Shown: piece after piece, positions 18,964 to 25,823 of the stretch
How the letters are laid out: each line of letters opens with the position of its first letter
Position numbering within the stretch: the first letter of the stretch is position 1
NCBI GenBank assembly: GCA_949288955.1
Contig: CASEMS010000007.1
Coordinates: 1 to 51,011, forward strand
From: an uncultured Lentisphaeraceae bacterium
Lineage (GTDB): Bacteria; Verrucomicrobiota; Kiritimatiellia; RFP12; DVOR01
DNA length: 51,011 bases
Reading direction: 5' to 3'
Notes under the pieces: generated by a model
Database searches by the model: none
Told to the model about the DNA's origin: nothing
The model's input: only the letters and a program-made list of their open reading frames with translations
Program-made: the position numbers and the translations under genes

Positions 18964-19383
18964 TCATTTGGATGGCTTGCGGAACGTTGCGATGGGGTTG
19001 ACGGCGCCTGGCTCGAAAAAGCCCTTCAGCGTCTTCCCACGGTAACGCGAGCGGATAGCGTCATCGGCGATGTCGCCAATGAACTCAATGCGCGGATTTT
19101 CGGGCGGCTCCACGCGGTTCTCGTTGAAGGTCGTATAGGCGTCGTACCAATCCAGGACGGTGTACACTTCCTTCACTTCGCCTTTGTGCACCGAGAGCGC
19201 GACCTTGAAAGGCTTCACCTTCTCTTTGGTGATATGCCAGCAACTGCGCGTGATGTCGTACAGTTCCTGTGCCGTCGGAGCGCCAGAGGCATTGGCTCTC
19301 ACCTTCTCCTCGTAGCGATTGGTGAGGCGGATGACAATGACGTCATCCTTCAAATCCTGCGGGGTCAACTCATTCGTGCCCAT
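18964..19383 (-). CDS. Small conserved-looking protein, possibly a restriction-associated nucleic-acid-binding domain
   Basis: The protein has 139 residues. I chose the ATG at 19383 because GAGGAA lies 8 bases upstream; the frame opens to 19464. It begins with a strand (DVIVIRLTNRYEE), has ELYDITRSCWHI in the middle and ends IRSRYRGKTLKGFF followed by GAVNPIATF. From memory this pattern (ELYDATR-W, a regular Y and W pattern, RY-GKS, NPI) resembles a small domain seen beside or within restriction-type proteins, with a PUA/EVE-like look. That match is weak and untested. It lies alone between the IS remnant and the integrase. Confidence 0.65.
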   Translation of the reverse strand: MGTNELTPQDLKDDVIVIRLTNRYEEKVRANASGAPTAQELYDITRSCWHITKEKVKPFKVALSVHKGEVKEVYTVLDWYDAYTTFNENRVEPPENPRIEFIGDIADDAIRSRYRGKTLKGFFEPGAVNPIATFRKPSK

Positions 19384-19794
19384 TTTCGTATTCCTCGTTG
19401 CTTGGATGGAGACACGAAAAAAGGCGTGCCTCCGTCCGACATGTTTCCAACGGGGGCCTACCACAGCCTTGAGAGAAAACCTGCACGGGAAGAACGCACG
19501 CCAGGGAATTACCCCGACGCGCCTCCGCAGTACTTCGTCCTCTCACGGAAAGTGGTAGTTTTCGTTTTTAGGAGATTGCGGGAGCGTGCGGAATGTGTTG
19601 CTGGAGTGTTGAAATTGCGAATGTTGTTTTGTTATCAGTGTGTTGTTTGTTAAATGTGGCGATTGTTTGTGTTTGGTGGCGTTGGGTGGTGTATGGCGGA
19701 AGGCTTGATAAAACGCTTGCACAGGATGGGTGGGGTGTGTTATTCTTTTGGGGTCGCTTGGGATGGGCCTGGGCAAATGAAAGGAGTCGGGACG
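19384..19794. other. Gap left of the prophage integrase
   Basis: About 410 bases without a supported gene. The right part is unusually T/G-rich (19600-19780). A left attachment site may lie here, but no repeat pair or tRNA gene could be identified because the right prophage end is outside the window. Confidence 0.5.
19717..19746 (+). promoter_or_regulatory. Candidate sigma-70 promoter of the integrase
   Basis: TTGCAC (19717-19722) and TATTCT (19741-19746) are separated by 18 bases and lie 48 bases before the integrase ATG. The same -10 hexamer and the same 18-base spacing appear upstream of the ribbon-helix-helix gene. Confidence 0.45.
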
Positions 19795-20973
19795 ATGGCG
19801 AAGGAGTGCGTGCGGTTGGGGGCGGAGGCGTTGCGGAGGACGGAGGGGAGGTTCGTGCGGATCGGGGAGTGTCTCTATGTGCGCAATGGGAGGCTTTATG
19901 GGGTGAAGACGGTGAAGGGGAAGATGGTCCGGGCGGTGGCGCCGCTGCGGGGGGCGGAGGCTTATGATGGAAGGGGGCGGCCGACGGCGGCGGCGAGGCG
20001 TTGGGTGCGGGTGTGGGGGGATCAGGTGGTGGCGGAGGGGGAGAGGGCGCCGGAGGAGCGGCGTAGGGTGCCTTCGGTCGCGGAGCTCATGGAGATCTAT
20101 GAGCGGGTGGCGGGGGTGGAGTTTCAGCTGAATGGGGTGCCGAGGCCGAGCTCGGTGGTGGTGACGTTGCGTTCGTCGAGGTTGATCTGCAGGGCGGTGG
20201 GTGTGCGGGAGGCGGACCCGGTGGCGGCGTTGACGCGGGGGAAGTTGGACGCGTATGTGGAGGGGGCATTGGCGAGGGGGGTGCAGCCGGTGTCGGTGTT
20301 CGCGCATCTTTCGCATTTGCGCAGTTTGTTTTCGAGGTGGGCGTTGGAGCGTTATCGGGCGATGGATCTGGAGGTGGCGGTGCCGGACTTTCCGCGGCGG
20401 CGGGGGCGGGCGGAGGAGAGGGTGTATGTGCGGCCGCCGGAGGCGTTGCGGGAGGCGACGTTGGAATGGTATCGGGGGTTGGAGGGCTCGGAGCCGGGGG
20501 TGTGGGTGGCGGCGGGGCTGATGTTGCAGTTTGGGATGCGGAATGGGGACGCGGCGCGGCTGACGTGGGGGCGGTTCCAGCGGGAGGGGGAGCGGGTGGT
20601 GTTGGCGTATCGCCCGCAGAAGACGGCGCGTTCGAGCGGGCGGTTGGTGCGGTGTGTGATGGGCGTGGGGTTTTGCGAGCGGCTGCGGGCGGCGGCCGCG
20701 GCGGCTGGTGGGGGGCTTGGCGAGGATGCGCGGGTGGTGCCGGACGCGGTGGGGGCGTTCCGCCGGATCAACGCGGAGATGCGGCGCTTGGGGTGGGTGC
20801 CGCCGGATTGGCACAAGGGGGCGTATGAGCTGCGGAAGATGTGTATCGACCGGATTTACCGGGAGTTCGGGGCGGAGGCGGCGGTGCAGGTGAGCGGGGA
20901 TGATATCCAGACGGTGTGTCGCTTTTACGCGGACCCTTCCCGGGCGTGCGACCGGCCGATGGAGTTGGCGTGA
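19795..20973 (+). CDS. Tyrosine recombinase (phage integrase)
   Basis: The protein has 392 residues. An N-terminal arm-binding-like part and a core-binding domain (about 95-195) precede the catalytic domain (about 210-385). Catalytic residues seen are Arg249 in LMLQFGMRNGDAARLTW, a candidate Lys near 276, His340 and Arg347 in WHKGAYELRK, and nucleophile Tyr378 in VCRFYADPS. AAAGGAG lies 8 bases before the chosen ATG. This enzyme would integrate and excise the element. TTG and G-ending codons dominate, unlike the late phage genes. Confidence 0.9.
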   Translation: MAKECVRLGAEALRRTEGRFVRIGECLYVRNGRLYGVKTVKGKMVRAVAPLRGAEAYDGRGRPTAAARRWVRVWGDQVVAEGERAPEERRRVPSVAELMEIYERVAGVEFQLNGVPRPSSVVVTLRSSRLICRAVGVREADPVAALTRGKLDAYVEGALARGVQPVSVFAHLSHLRSLFSRWALERYRAMDLEVAVPDFPRRRGRAEERVYVRPPEALREATLEWYRGLEGSEPGVWVAAGLMLQFGMRNGDAARLTWGRFQREGERVVLAYRPQKTARSSGRLVRCVMGVGFCERLRAAAAAAGGGLGEDARVVPDAVGAFRRINAEMRRLGWVPPDWHKGAYELRKMCIDRIYREFGAEAAVQVSGDDIQTVCRFYADPSRACDRPMELA

Positions 20974-20996
20974 GGGGCAATCCCGGCAAAGGACGC

Positions 20997-21062
20997 TGTG
21001 GCGAGGGGCGCTGCCCCTCGACCCCGGCAGGGAGCGCGACTCCCTGCACCCCGGAACGTGTT
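20997..21062 (+). repeat. Double-hairpin repeat element
   Basis: Two consecutive hairpins: CGAGGGGC-gct-GCCCCTCG (21002-21020) and GCAGGGAG-cgcga-CTCCCTGC (21027-21047). Related copies in the window show paired base changes that keep the stems (see 26563, 28555, 28880, 37546, 39014). Confidence 0.75.
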
Positions 21063-21100
21063 TGCACGACGGGGATGATGGAGATGGGACTGCACCCGCG

Positions 21101-21128
21101 GGCCCGCCGGACGGCGGGCCTTATTGTT
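21101..21128. terminator. Terminator between integrase and the leftward WYL operon
   Basis: GGCCCGCC-ggac-GGCGGGCC (21101-21120) is followed rightward by TTATTGTT, ending integrase transcription. It touches the stop codon of the convergent WYL gene. Confidence 0.75.
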
Positions 21129-21873
21129 GGACGGGTGTAGGCGCGGGGCGTTGGGCGATGGGGTTGGGGATGGTTTTGTCGGGGGCGTAGGCCTGGGGCG
21201 GGAGTTCGACGGGCAGGTGATCGCTCAGGACGGCGAGTCGCGTGATTTTGGCGACGGCGTAGGTGCGGAAGGCTTCGGTCGGCTGGCCACCCTTGGCGGT
21301 TTCCCAGGCGCGAAGGAGGAGTTTTCCAGTACGGGGGTTATTGCCGAGGCGGTAGGGATGAATGAGGCGGTCGGTGCCGTCGTATTCGATTAGGAGGGGC
21401 GTGCCGAGCGTTGTGGCGGCGGCGAGAATATCAACGGGGTTCGCCATTGAAATGATTGAGACCGGCTGGCGTTGGTCGCTTGCAAAGTCGGTTTCCTGAT
21501 GTGGCGTGGACTCGGCAGCGCTGTGCTCGTTGCGTTGCGAGACGACGTCCACGCCAATCATAAACATGGCGACGACGGCGAGGACTTCGGCAACGAAATC
21601 CCTGGTAGCAAGTGCCCGGATGGCAAGAAACGCGTACACTTTCTCTGGCAAGCGCCCCTTGTCAAACATTGACTTGGCGATGAGCACTGCAATATCGTCG
21701 TAAACATGGAACCATTGCGCAGAAAGAAGTACGAACCAAAACAGGGGTGGAAAGTCATCGATGAATAGATTGAGGAGGAAGGTAACGACAAACGAGAACG
21801 CCACCGTCGAAATGGCGTAAAGAATCAGTGGCGCTAGGAATCCGACGATGAGGTAGACAGGGAGTGTGATCAT
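21121..21873 (-). CDS. Membrane-anchored WYL-domain protein
   Basis: The protein has 250 residues. Hydrophobic segments at about 5-36, 43-60 and 92-112 suggest two or three membrane spans. A cytoplasmic-type C-terminal domain (about 147-235) matches WYL-domain patterns: DILAAATTLGTPLLIEYDG, RLIHPYRLG, LLLRAWE and a TYAVAKITRLAVL strand. WYL domains sense ligands such as nucleotides, usually in HTH regulators; no HTH is visible here. The ATG at 21873 overlaps the stop of the upstream membrane gene (TCAT), so the two are coupled. The operon is divergent from the early phage operon, where a repressor or superinfection-exclusion gene would be expected. Function is inference. Confidence 0.75.
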   Translation of the reverse strand: MITLPVYLIVGFLAPLILYAISTVAFSFVVTFLLNLFIDDFPPLFWFVLLSAQWFHVYDDIAVLIAKSMFDKGRLPEKVYAFLAIRALATRDFVAEVLAVVAMFMIGVDVVSQRNEHSAAESTPHQETDFASDQRQPVSIISMANPVDILAAATTLGTPLLIEYDGTDRLIHPYRLGNNPRTGKLLLRAWETAKGGQPTEAFRTYAVAKITRLAVLSDHLPVELPPQAYAPDKTIPNPIAQRPAPTPVQQ

Positions 21874-22292
21874 TTGCTTAGCCACTTCAGGAGGATGACA
21901 AGCCATGCGAGCATGGAAAGCAGAATCGCAATCCACTTGTGGATGGTGTGTATCGGGGAGGTGGCATAATAGATGTCGGGCGCGAAAGGCCAGCGAATGG
22001 CGGAGAAGACAATCGAGGTTAGCGATGCCATGGATTTATGGGCATATTGCGTCAAGAAGAAGGTGAAACAAAAGATGGTTGCGCGATCCACGCGAACCTC
22101 AACGTCCATTAGGCGAATAAACGCGGCATAAAGCGCACCGGCGACCGCGACGCTGATGAAAAGATACCCAACAAGCGCCACTATGATGGCTCCGCCAGGA
22201 GGGGTGGAATGCACCTCGGGGTCAATCAAAAGATCGTCAATGTCCACATCTATCATGTTTGACAGTATATACAATTTCGCGCGCTTTTGCAT
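21870..22292 (-). CDS. Small integral membrane protein coupled to the WYL protein
   Basis: Up to 140 residues. Hydrophobic stretches at about 35-60 (IIVALVGYLFISVAVAGALY), 72-85 and 118-137 suggest three spans. The family is not recognised. Starts at 22292 and 22256 are both possible and neither has a good ribosome site. A TATACT hexamer sits 7 bases before the inner ATG, so a leaderless start at 22256 is possible. It overlaps the WYL gene by four bases and probably forms a complex with it. Confidence 0.7.
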   Translation of the reverse strand: MQKRAKLYILSNMIDVDIDDLLIDPEVHSTPPGGAIIVALVGYLFISVAVAGALYAAFIRLMDVEVRVDRATIFCFTFFLTQYAHKSMASLTSIVFSAIRWPFAPDIYYATSPIHTIHKWIAILLSMLAWLVILLKWLSK

Positions 22293-22300
22293 GTTTTCGC

Positions 22301-22330
22301 TTGCGCGGTGTAAACAACCTGTGTTATTCT
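22301..22330 (+). promoter_or_regulatory. Early promoter with embedded operator
   Basis: Candidate -35 TTGCGC (22301-22306) and -10 TATTCT (22325-22330) with an 18-base spacer. Operator copy 1 (22307-22319) begins directly after the -35 and fills most of the spacer, so a bound protein would block polymerase. The layout copies the integrase promoter (TTGCAC, 18 bases, TATTCT). Confidence 0.45.
22307..22319 (+). promoter_or_regulatory. Operator copy 1, GGTGTAAACAACC
   Basis: First of three identical 13-bp sites with partial dyad ends (GGT...ACC). It lies in the divergent region between the membrane/WYL operon and the ribbon-helix-helix gene. Confidence 0.6.
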
Positions 22331-22355
22331 ATTGTCAGATTGATGGAGAACAAGG

Positions 22356-22574
22356 ATGCCTAACCAGCCAGACGTGAACAAAGTGGTCGCCTTTGTGCGT
22401 GTCCCAGTCGAGCTTATGGCGCGCCTGCGCTCGCTTGCTCGGGAGCGAAAGATGACACTGACCCAGCTAATCAATTTCATTTTGCACGAAGAGCTCGACA
22501 ATCGGCCTTTGTCTCTCGAAGATTTGGAATGGATCAAAAACGAGGTTCAGAAAAATGAAGACAAACGAAAGTGA
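22356..22574 (+). CDS. Ribbon-helix-helix (CopG/Arc-like) DNA-binding protein
   Basis: The protein has 72 residues. A beta strand (VVAFVRVPVELMARLRSLA) followed by two helices (ERKMTLTQLINFILHEELDN) fits the ribbon-helix-helix fold. It is first in the rightward early operon and divergent from the membrane/WYL operon, the usual place of an immunity or switch regulator. Three copies of a 13-bp site lie at its promoter and just before the excisionase-like gene, so it is a likely ligand of those sites (inference). Confidence 0.75.
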   Translation: MPNQPDVNKVVAFVRVPVELMARLRSLARERKMTLTQLINFILHEELDNRPLSLEDLEWIKNEVQKNEDKRK

Positions 22575-22737
22575 GTCGGAGACCGTTCGGATTGAACTTG
22601 ATTTGGTGGCGGCCGTCAAGTGCGGCCCTGCCAAAATGCGCGAGGCGCGCATTCTTTCTTTTTTGATTGAAGGTGTAAACAACCTTTCCGCTTCGACGCA
22701 GGGTGTAAACAACCAAAAGGAGGCGCAGCATGAATGA
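22555..22737 (+). CDS. Short protein overlapping the ribbon-helix-helix gene
   Basis: The frame has 60 residues with no recognised family. It starts 20 bases inside the end of the previous gene with a weak ribosome site. Two operator copies lie inside its 3-prime part, where they encode a repeated GVNN peptide. It may be a real small regulator (VRIELDLVAAV near the start could be a ribbon) or merely an open frame over an operator region. Confidence 0.4.
   Translation: MKTNESESETVRIELDLVAAVKCGPAKMREARILSFLIEGVNNLSASTQGVNNQKEAQHE
22672..22684 (+). promoter_or_regulatory. Operator copy 2, GGTGTAAACAACC
   Basis: Identical to copy 1. It starts 30 bases before copy 3, about three helical turns, so two bound proteins would lie on the same DNA face. 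Confidence 0.6.
22702..22714 (+). promoter_or_regulatory. Operator copy 3, GGTGTAAACAACC
   Basis: Identical to copies 1 and 2. It lies directly before the AAAAGGAGG ribosome site of the excisionase-like gene at 22730. Confidence 0.6.
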
Positions 22738-22942
22738 GGCGATGGGCGTGGGCGAGCCGTTGCGCTTGCTGACGGTGGATGAAGTGGCACGGCTGTTCGG
22801 GTCGCGCCGGGAGTGGGTGCGGCGGAAGCTGATCGGCGAGGGGATCGTGCGGGCTTCGAAGGTGGGCGGGCGTTTCTTTGTCCGGGCCGAGGATGTGGAG
22901 CGGGCTCTGTCCACGAACCAGGTAAGGGGGGGCGCGCGATGA
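22730..22942 (+). CDS. Excisionase-like helix-turn-helix protein, copy A
   Basis: The protein has 70 residues and is nearly all one winged-helix domain of the excisionase/MerR type: LLTVDEVARLFGSRREWVRR, then KLIGEGIVRASKVGGRFFVR and AEDVERAL. AAAAGGAGG lies upstream. Its stop overlaps the next ATG. It is closely related to the N-terminal domain of the next gene, so the two arose by tandem duplication. A role in excision or early regulation is likely. Confidence 0.8.
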   Translation: MNEAMGVGEPLRLLTVDEVARLFGSRREWVRRKLIGEGIVRASKVGGRFFVRAEDVERALSTNQVRGGAR

Positions 22943-23391
22943 ACGAGGAGATAAATCTGGACGCGTCGCCGCGGTTGCTGACGGTGAGAGGCGCCGCGCG
23001 GCGGTTTGGTGCGCGCGCGGAGTGGGTGCGGCGGAAACTGATTGGCGAGGGGATGGTGCTGGCCTCGAGGGCGGACGGGAGGCTTTTCATCCGCGCCGAG
23101 GATGTGGAGCGGGCGTTGGCGGAGAGGCGGCACGCGCTGAACCGTGATGGACAGCGGCGATTGCTGGAGGGCATGGCGGATTCGCTTTCGGATGTGTGCG
23201 TCGCCCTTGAGACGATCGCCGAGGAGGCGCGCAGGCTGCGGGACGAGGCCGACGATGATTGCCCGATCGCCGAGGAGTCGCTTGACGAGCATCTTTGCAA
23301 GGTTGTCGAGGGCGCGTGCGCCCTCGCGCGGAAGGCGCGTCGGAGCGCCGAATTGAAACTTGTTTTCTATCCGGAGGAGGACGAGGCATGA
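22939..23391 (+). CDS. Excisionase-like helix-turn-helix protein, copy B with C-terminal helical extension
   Basis: The protein has 150 residues. Residues about 12-60 repeat copy A (LLTVRGAARRFGARAEWVRR, KLIGEGMVLASRADGRLFIR, AEDVERAL). The C-terminal 90 residues are helical and acidic, of unknown function. I chose the ATG at 22939 because it overlaps the previous stop (ATGA). Confidence 0.8.
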   Translation: MNEEINLDASPRLLTVRGAARRFGARAEWVRRKLIGEGMVLASRADGRLFIRAEDVERALAERRHALNRDGQRRLLEGMADSLSDVCVALETIAEEARRLRDEADDDCPIAEESLDEHLCKVVEGACALARKARRSAELKLVFYPEEDEA

Positions 23392-23639
23392 GGCGGGCGG
23401 AGCGGTTTTACCGGGAGATGATGGCGGCGGGCCGGAGCATGGGGCGCCGGCGGCGGCTGCCGATCTGGGTGGAGCACGCGCTGTGGGGTGTGGCGGTGGG
23501 TGCGTTGCTGGCGGTGGCGCTCTGGGCGTTCGTGCGGGCGTTGGATGGGGAGGCTGCGCTTTGGGAGGTGGGGGATTATCGTGCGCCGGAGCCGGAGCCG
23601 GATGAGGTTTGGGAGGAGGTGGCGTATGGCCGGGAGTGA
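23388..23639 (+). CDS. Small single-span membrane protein
   Basis: The protein has 83 residues: a basic N terminus (RSMGRRRRLP), one membrane helix (about 30-50, WGVAVGALLAVALWAFV) and an acidic Pro/Glu-rich tail. It starts in an ATGA overlap with the preceding gene. The family is not recognised. Confidence 0.7.
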   Translation: MRRAERFYREMMAAGRSMGRRRRLPIWVEHALWGVAVGALLAVALWAFVRALDGEAALWEVGDYRAPEPEPDEVWEEVAYGRE

Positions 23640-24060
23640 GGCGTTGCCGGGGTGGTTCCGGCTGGGGGCGTGGGTGACGGACGGGACGGGCCCGGCGATG
23701 GCGGTGGGCCAGATCCGGCGGATCGACCTGGACGAGGAGGTGGTGGACGTGGCGTGGGCGCGTTATTACGGGACGCCGAAGGTGCCGACGCGTGAGACGT
23801 TGCCGCTTGGGGCAACGTTGCGGCCGGTGCGTTTCCGGGAACCGTCCTTCGAGGAGGGGATGGCGTTCCTGGGGAAGGTGATGGTGTCGCCGGGCACGGT
23901 GCGCAAGCGTGCGACGCTTTTGGTGGATGTGGGCCAGGCGATGGACGATTGCGGCAACCTGCTGACGACCTTCAATAGGATCCCGTGGGAGTGCCTGCAG
24001 ACGTCCACGGTGGAGGGGCTGCCGTTCGGCGTGGCGGACCTGGCGGAGGATGGAAAATGA
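23626..24060 (+). CDS. Phage protein of unknown function
   Basis: The protein has 144 residues, is soluble and beta-rich at the start (WFRLGAWVTDGTGPAMAVGQ). The ATG at 23626 follows GGAGGAGG and overlaps the end of the membrane gene by 14 bases. No family recognised. It belongs to the tightly coupled early operon. Confidence 0.7.
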   Translation: MAGSEALPGWFRLGAWVTDGTGPAMAVGQIRRIDLDEEVVDVAWARYYGTPKVPTRETLPLGATLRPVRFREPSFEEGMAFLGKVMVSPGTVRKRATLLVDVGQAMDDCGNLLTTFNRIPWECLQTSTVEGLPFGVADLAEDGK

Positions 24061-24311
24061 ACAAGGAGGCGACGCGGGCGCGGATCGCGCCGGAGGTGCT
24101 CGCCGCGCGGCCGCTCTCGGCGCGCGAGGTGGCGGCGGCTTATGGGATCGATGTGGCGACGGTGCTGGACGCGTGCAACCTGTTCGTCCAGTCGCGCGGG
24201 CGCAAGGGGCTGCGTTGCTACCGCGAGGGGCGTTATTGGCGGATCCGCCCGGTGAACGTGGAGGCGTGGTTCTGTCAGTTGGAGGAGGACACGGCGAAAT
24301 GTCTGCGTTGA
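24057..24311 (+). CDS. Small helix-turn-helix DNA-binding protein
   Basis: The protein has 84 residues. RPLSAREVAAAYGIDVATVL resembles the recognition region of excisionase-like proteins, followed by YREGRYWRIRPVNVEAWF, a wing-like pair. ATGA overlap with the previous gene. This is the third HTH protein of this type in the operon. Confidence 0.7.
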   Translation: MNKEATRARIAPEVLAARPLSAREVAAAYGIDVATVLDACNLFVQSRGRKGLRCYREGRYWRIRPVNVEAWFCQLEEDTAKCLR

Positions 24312-24844
24312 ACGGCGGCGGGCTTTTGCCCGAGGATGGGTTCCTGCCGGGCTTTGAACGGCTGGACGCGACGCGCGAGGCCATCGCGCGCCTCTCGGAC
24401 GACGCCATCGACCGGCGCTTCCCCGCACATACCGGCGCAAACCTGAAGTCCACCAACCCGCGGCTCTACGCCATTGCGGCGCGGTTGTTTTTCGAGTTTG
24501 GGTTTTCGCAACGAGAAATCGCCGTGATGTGCCAGATCTCCCGCGGGAGCGTCGCCGCCATCGTCGAGGCCGAGCAAGGCACCGGGCGCTCCGTCGCCCA
24601 ACGCCGCGCCCGCCTCACGCGCGTCCGGCGCCTCGGCGAACGCGCCCTGGCCAACCTGGAAGGTCTCCTCGCCGACGAAGAGGCCGTCCGCAAAGCCGGC
24701 CCCGTCGCCATGGCCTCCATCTGGAAGATGTTGGACGAGGCCGGCCATGCGCTGGAGCAGGATCTGGACAAAATCCTGCTCGCCGAACCTGTCCGTGAAA
24801 AAAACGACGGCCTCGACGAGGCCGCAAAGTTCCTGGAGGCATGA
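24299..24844 (+). CDS. HTH protein, possible terminase small subunit or regulator
   Basis: The protein has 181 residues. A helix-turn-helix lies at about residues 66-90 (FGFSQREIAVMCQISRGSVA), followed by a basic helical region and a C-terminal helix (ASIWKMLDEAGHALEQDLDK). DNA recognition plus an oligomerising tail would suit a small terminase, but it lies 16 kb from the large subunit, so a regulator is equally possible. It overlaps the previous gene by 13 bases. Confidence 0.65.
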   Translation: MSALNGGGLLPEDGFLPGFERLDATREAIARLSDDAIDRRFPAHTGANLKSTNPRLYAIAARLFFEFGFSQREIAVMCQISRGSVAAIVEAEQGTGRSVAQRRARLTRVRRLGERALANLEGLLADEEAVRKAGPVAMASIWKMLDEAGHALEQDLDKILLAEPVREKNDGLDEAAKFLEA

Positions 24845-25065
24845 AAATGGAGGCGCCGTTCGTAATGGATTTATGGGGGGAAATGTGGGGCCGGATGGGG
24901 CGGAAGGGCGTGCGCAGGACGCTGGGAGATTTCGTGATGGTATGGAAAATCAATGACTTGTGCGGAGTGTGCAAGAGCCTTGCATGGTTGAGGGGGCGGG
25001 GGGGCCTCCCCCCCGGCGCGAAATGCCCCCCCCTTATGATGAATGGATGCGGAGGTGCGCGATGA
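24841..25065 (+). CDS. Small hypothetical protein
   Basis: The frame has 74 residues, rich in Gly, Met and Trp. It starts in an ATGA overlap and its stop overlaps the next start, which supports it as part of the coupled operon. No family recognised; composition is low in information. Confidence 0.45.
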   Translation: MKMEAPFVMDLWGEMWGRMGRKGVRRTLGDFVMVWKINDLCGVCKSLAWLRGRGGLPPGAKCPPLMMNGCGGAR

Positions 25066-25493
25066 GTGAACGGAAGCGGAAGTGGGAGGCGGTGAGTGAG
25101 GGCCGGGTTCGTTTGGAGGATCCGTTGCCGGAGGTGTTTGGGGATTGGGGGGTGTGCCGGGCGTTGGGGTGGCGGCGGAGGAGGCTGGTGGCGTTGCGGA
25201 AGACGTTGCGCCGGGGGGTGGATTGGGATGTGGTGGATGGTGAGGTGGGGATGACGGGGGATTGGTGCCGGGCCAGGGGGTTGGCGACGGAAAAATTGGG
25301 GCGCGCGGGTGGGTGCGTGAGCGTGGAGGTGGTGGGGTTTGTGGCGAACCGGCAGCTGGTGTTGGGGCGCGCGGTGGGGACGGGTGTGACGGGGCCGGTG
25401 AGGGTTCGGGATGCGGGTGCGTTCCGGCGTGGGGATGTGTTTGAGGTGCGTGGTGGGGCGATTGTGGGGCCTTGGCCGCGGGGGGATTGGTGA
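25062..25493 (+). CDS. Phage hypothetical protein
   Basis: The protein has 143 residues. The first half resembles a DNA-binding start (VCRALGWRRRRLVALRKTLR then RGVDWDVVDGEVGMT), a pattern seen in phage regulatory proteins; the second half is beta-rich. ATGA overlap at the start. G-ending codons dominate. Confidence 0.65.
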   Translation: MSERKRKWEAVSEGRVRLEDPLPEVFGDWGVCRALGWRRRRLVALRKTLRRGVDWDVVDGEVGMTGDWCRARGLATEKLGRAGGCVSVEVVGFVANRQLVLGRAVGTGVTGPVRVRDAGAFRRGDVFEVRGGAIVGPWPRGDW

Positions 25494-25816
25494 TGGGCTG
25501 CTCGCGTGAGGAGGGGCTGCTGCGTTCGTTCTGGGAGCTGCGTTGCGAGCGGCTTTCGGTGCGGGGGCGTGGTGCGTTGTGGACGGTGTTGGCGGTTGAG
25601 GGGCAGGTGTTGGATGGGGATGCGTGGGTGGCGTTGATGGGGCCGTGGTGGCGGGATGCGTTGGGGGAGCTGGCGCAGGAGGGGTTGGGGCGGTTGGTGG
25701 CGGTGGGGGGCGCGGGGTGGCGGTTCGTGCGGGCGCGCGGGCCGGAGGAGCGGGTGCGGGAGCATGAGCTTGTGAGGCGCCGGGAGGTCCGGGCCCGTAA
25801 CGGAAAGGATGCGTGA
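25493..25816 (+). CDS. Phage hypothetical protein
   Basis: The protein has 107 residues. The start overlaps the preceding stop (TGATG). It contains GLLRSFWELRCERLSVRGRG and a basic C terminus (EHELVRRREVRARN). No family recognised. It lies directly before the replication protein. Confidence 0.65.
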   Translation: MGCSREEGLLRSFWELRCERLSVRGRGALWTVLAVEGQVLDGDAWVALMGPWWRDALGELAQEGLGRLVAVGGAGWRFVRARGPEERVREHELVRRREVRARNGKDA

Positions 25817-25823
25817 AGGTATC

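Noticed and set aside
18832..18965. Four TGAC(A/G)NAT motifs spaced 47, 46 and 33 bases
   Set aside because: They are short and degenerate with uneven spacing; chance occurrence cannot be excluded.
19384..19794. tRNA-type attachment site for the prophage
   Set aside because: No cloverleaf-compatible sequence was found, and the right end of the element is outside the window.
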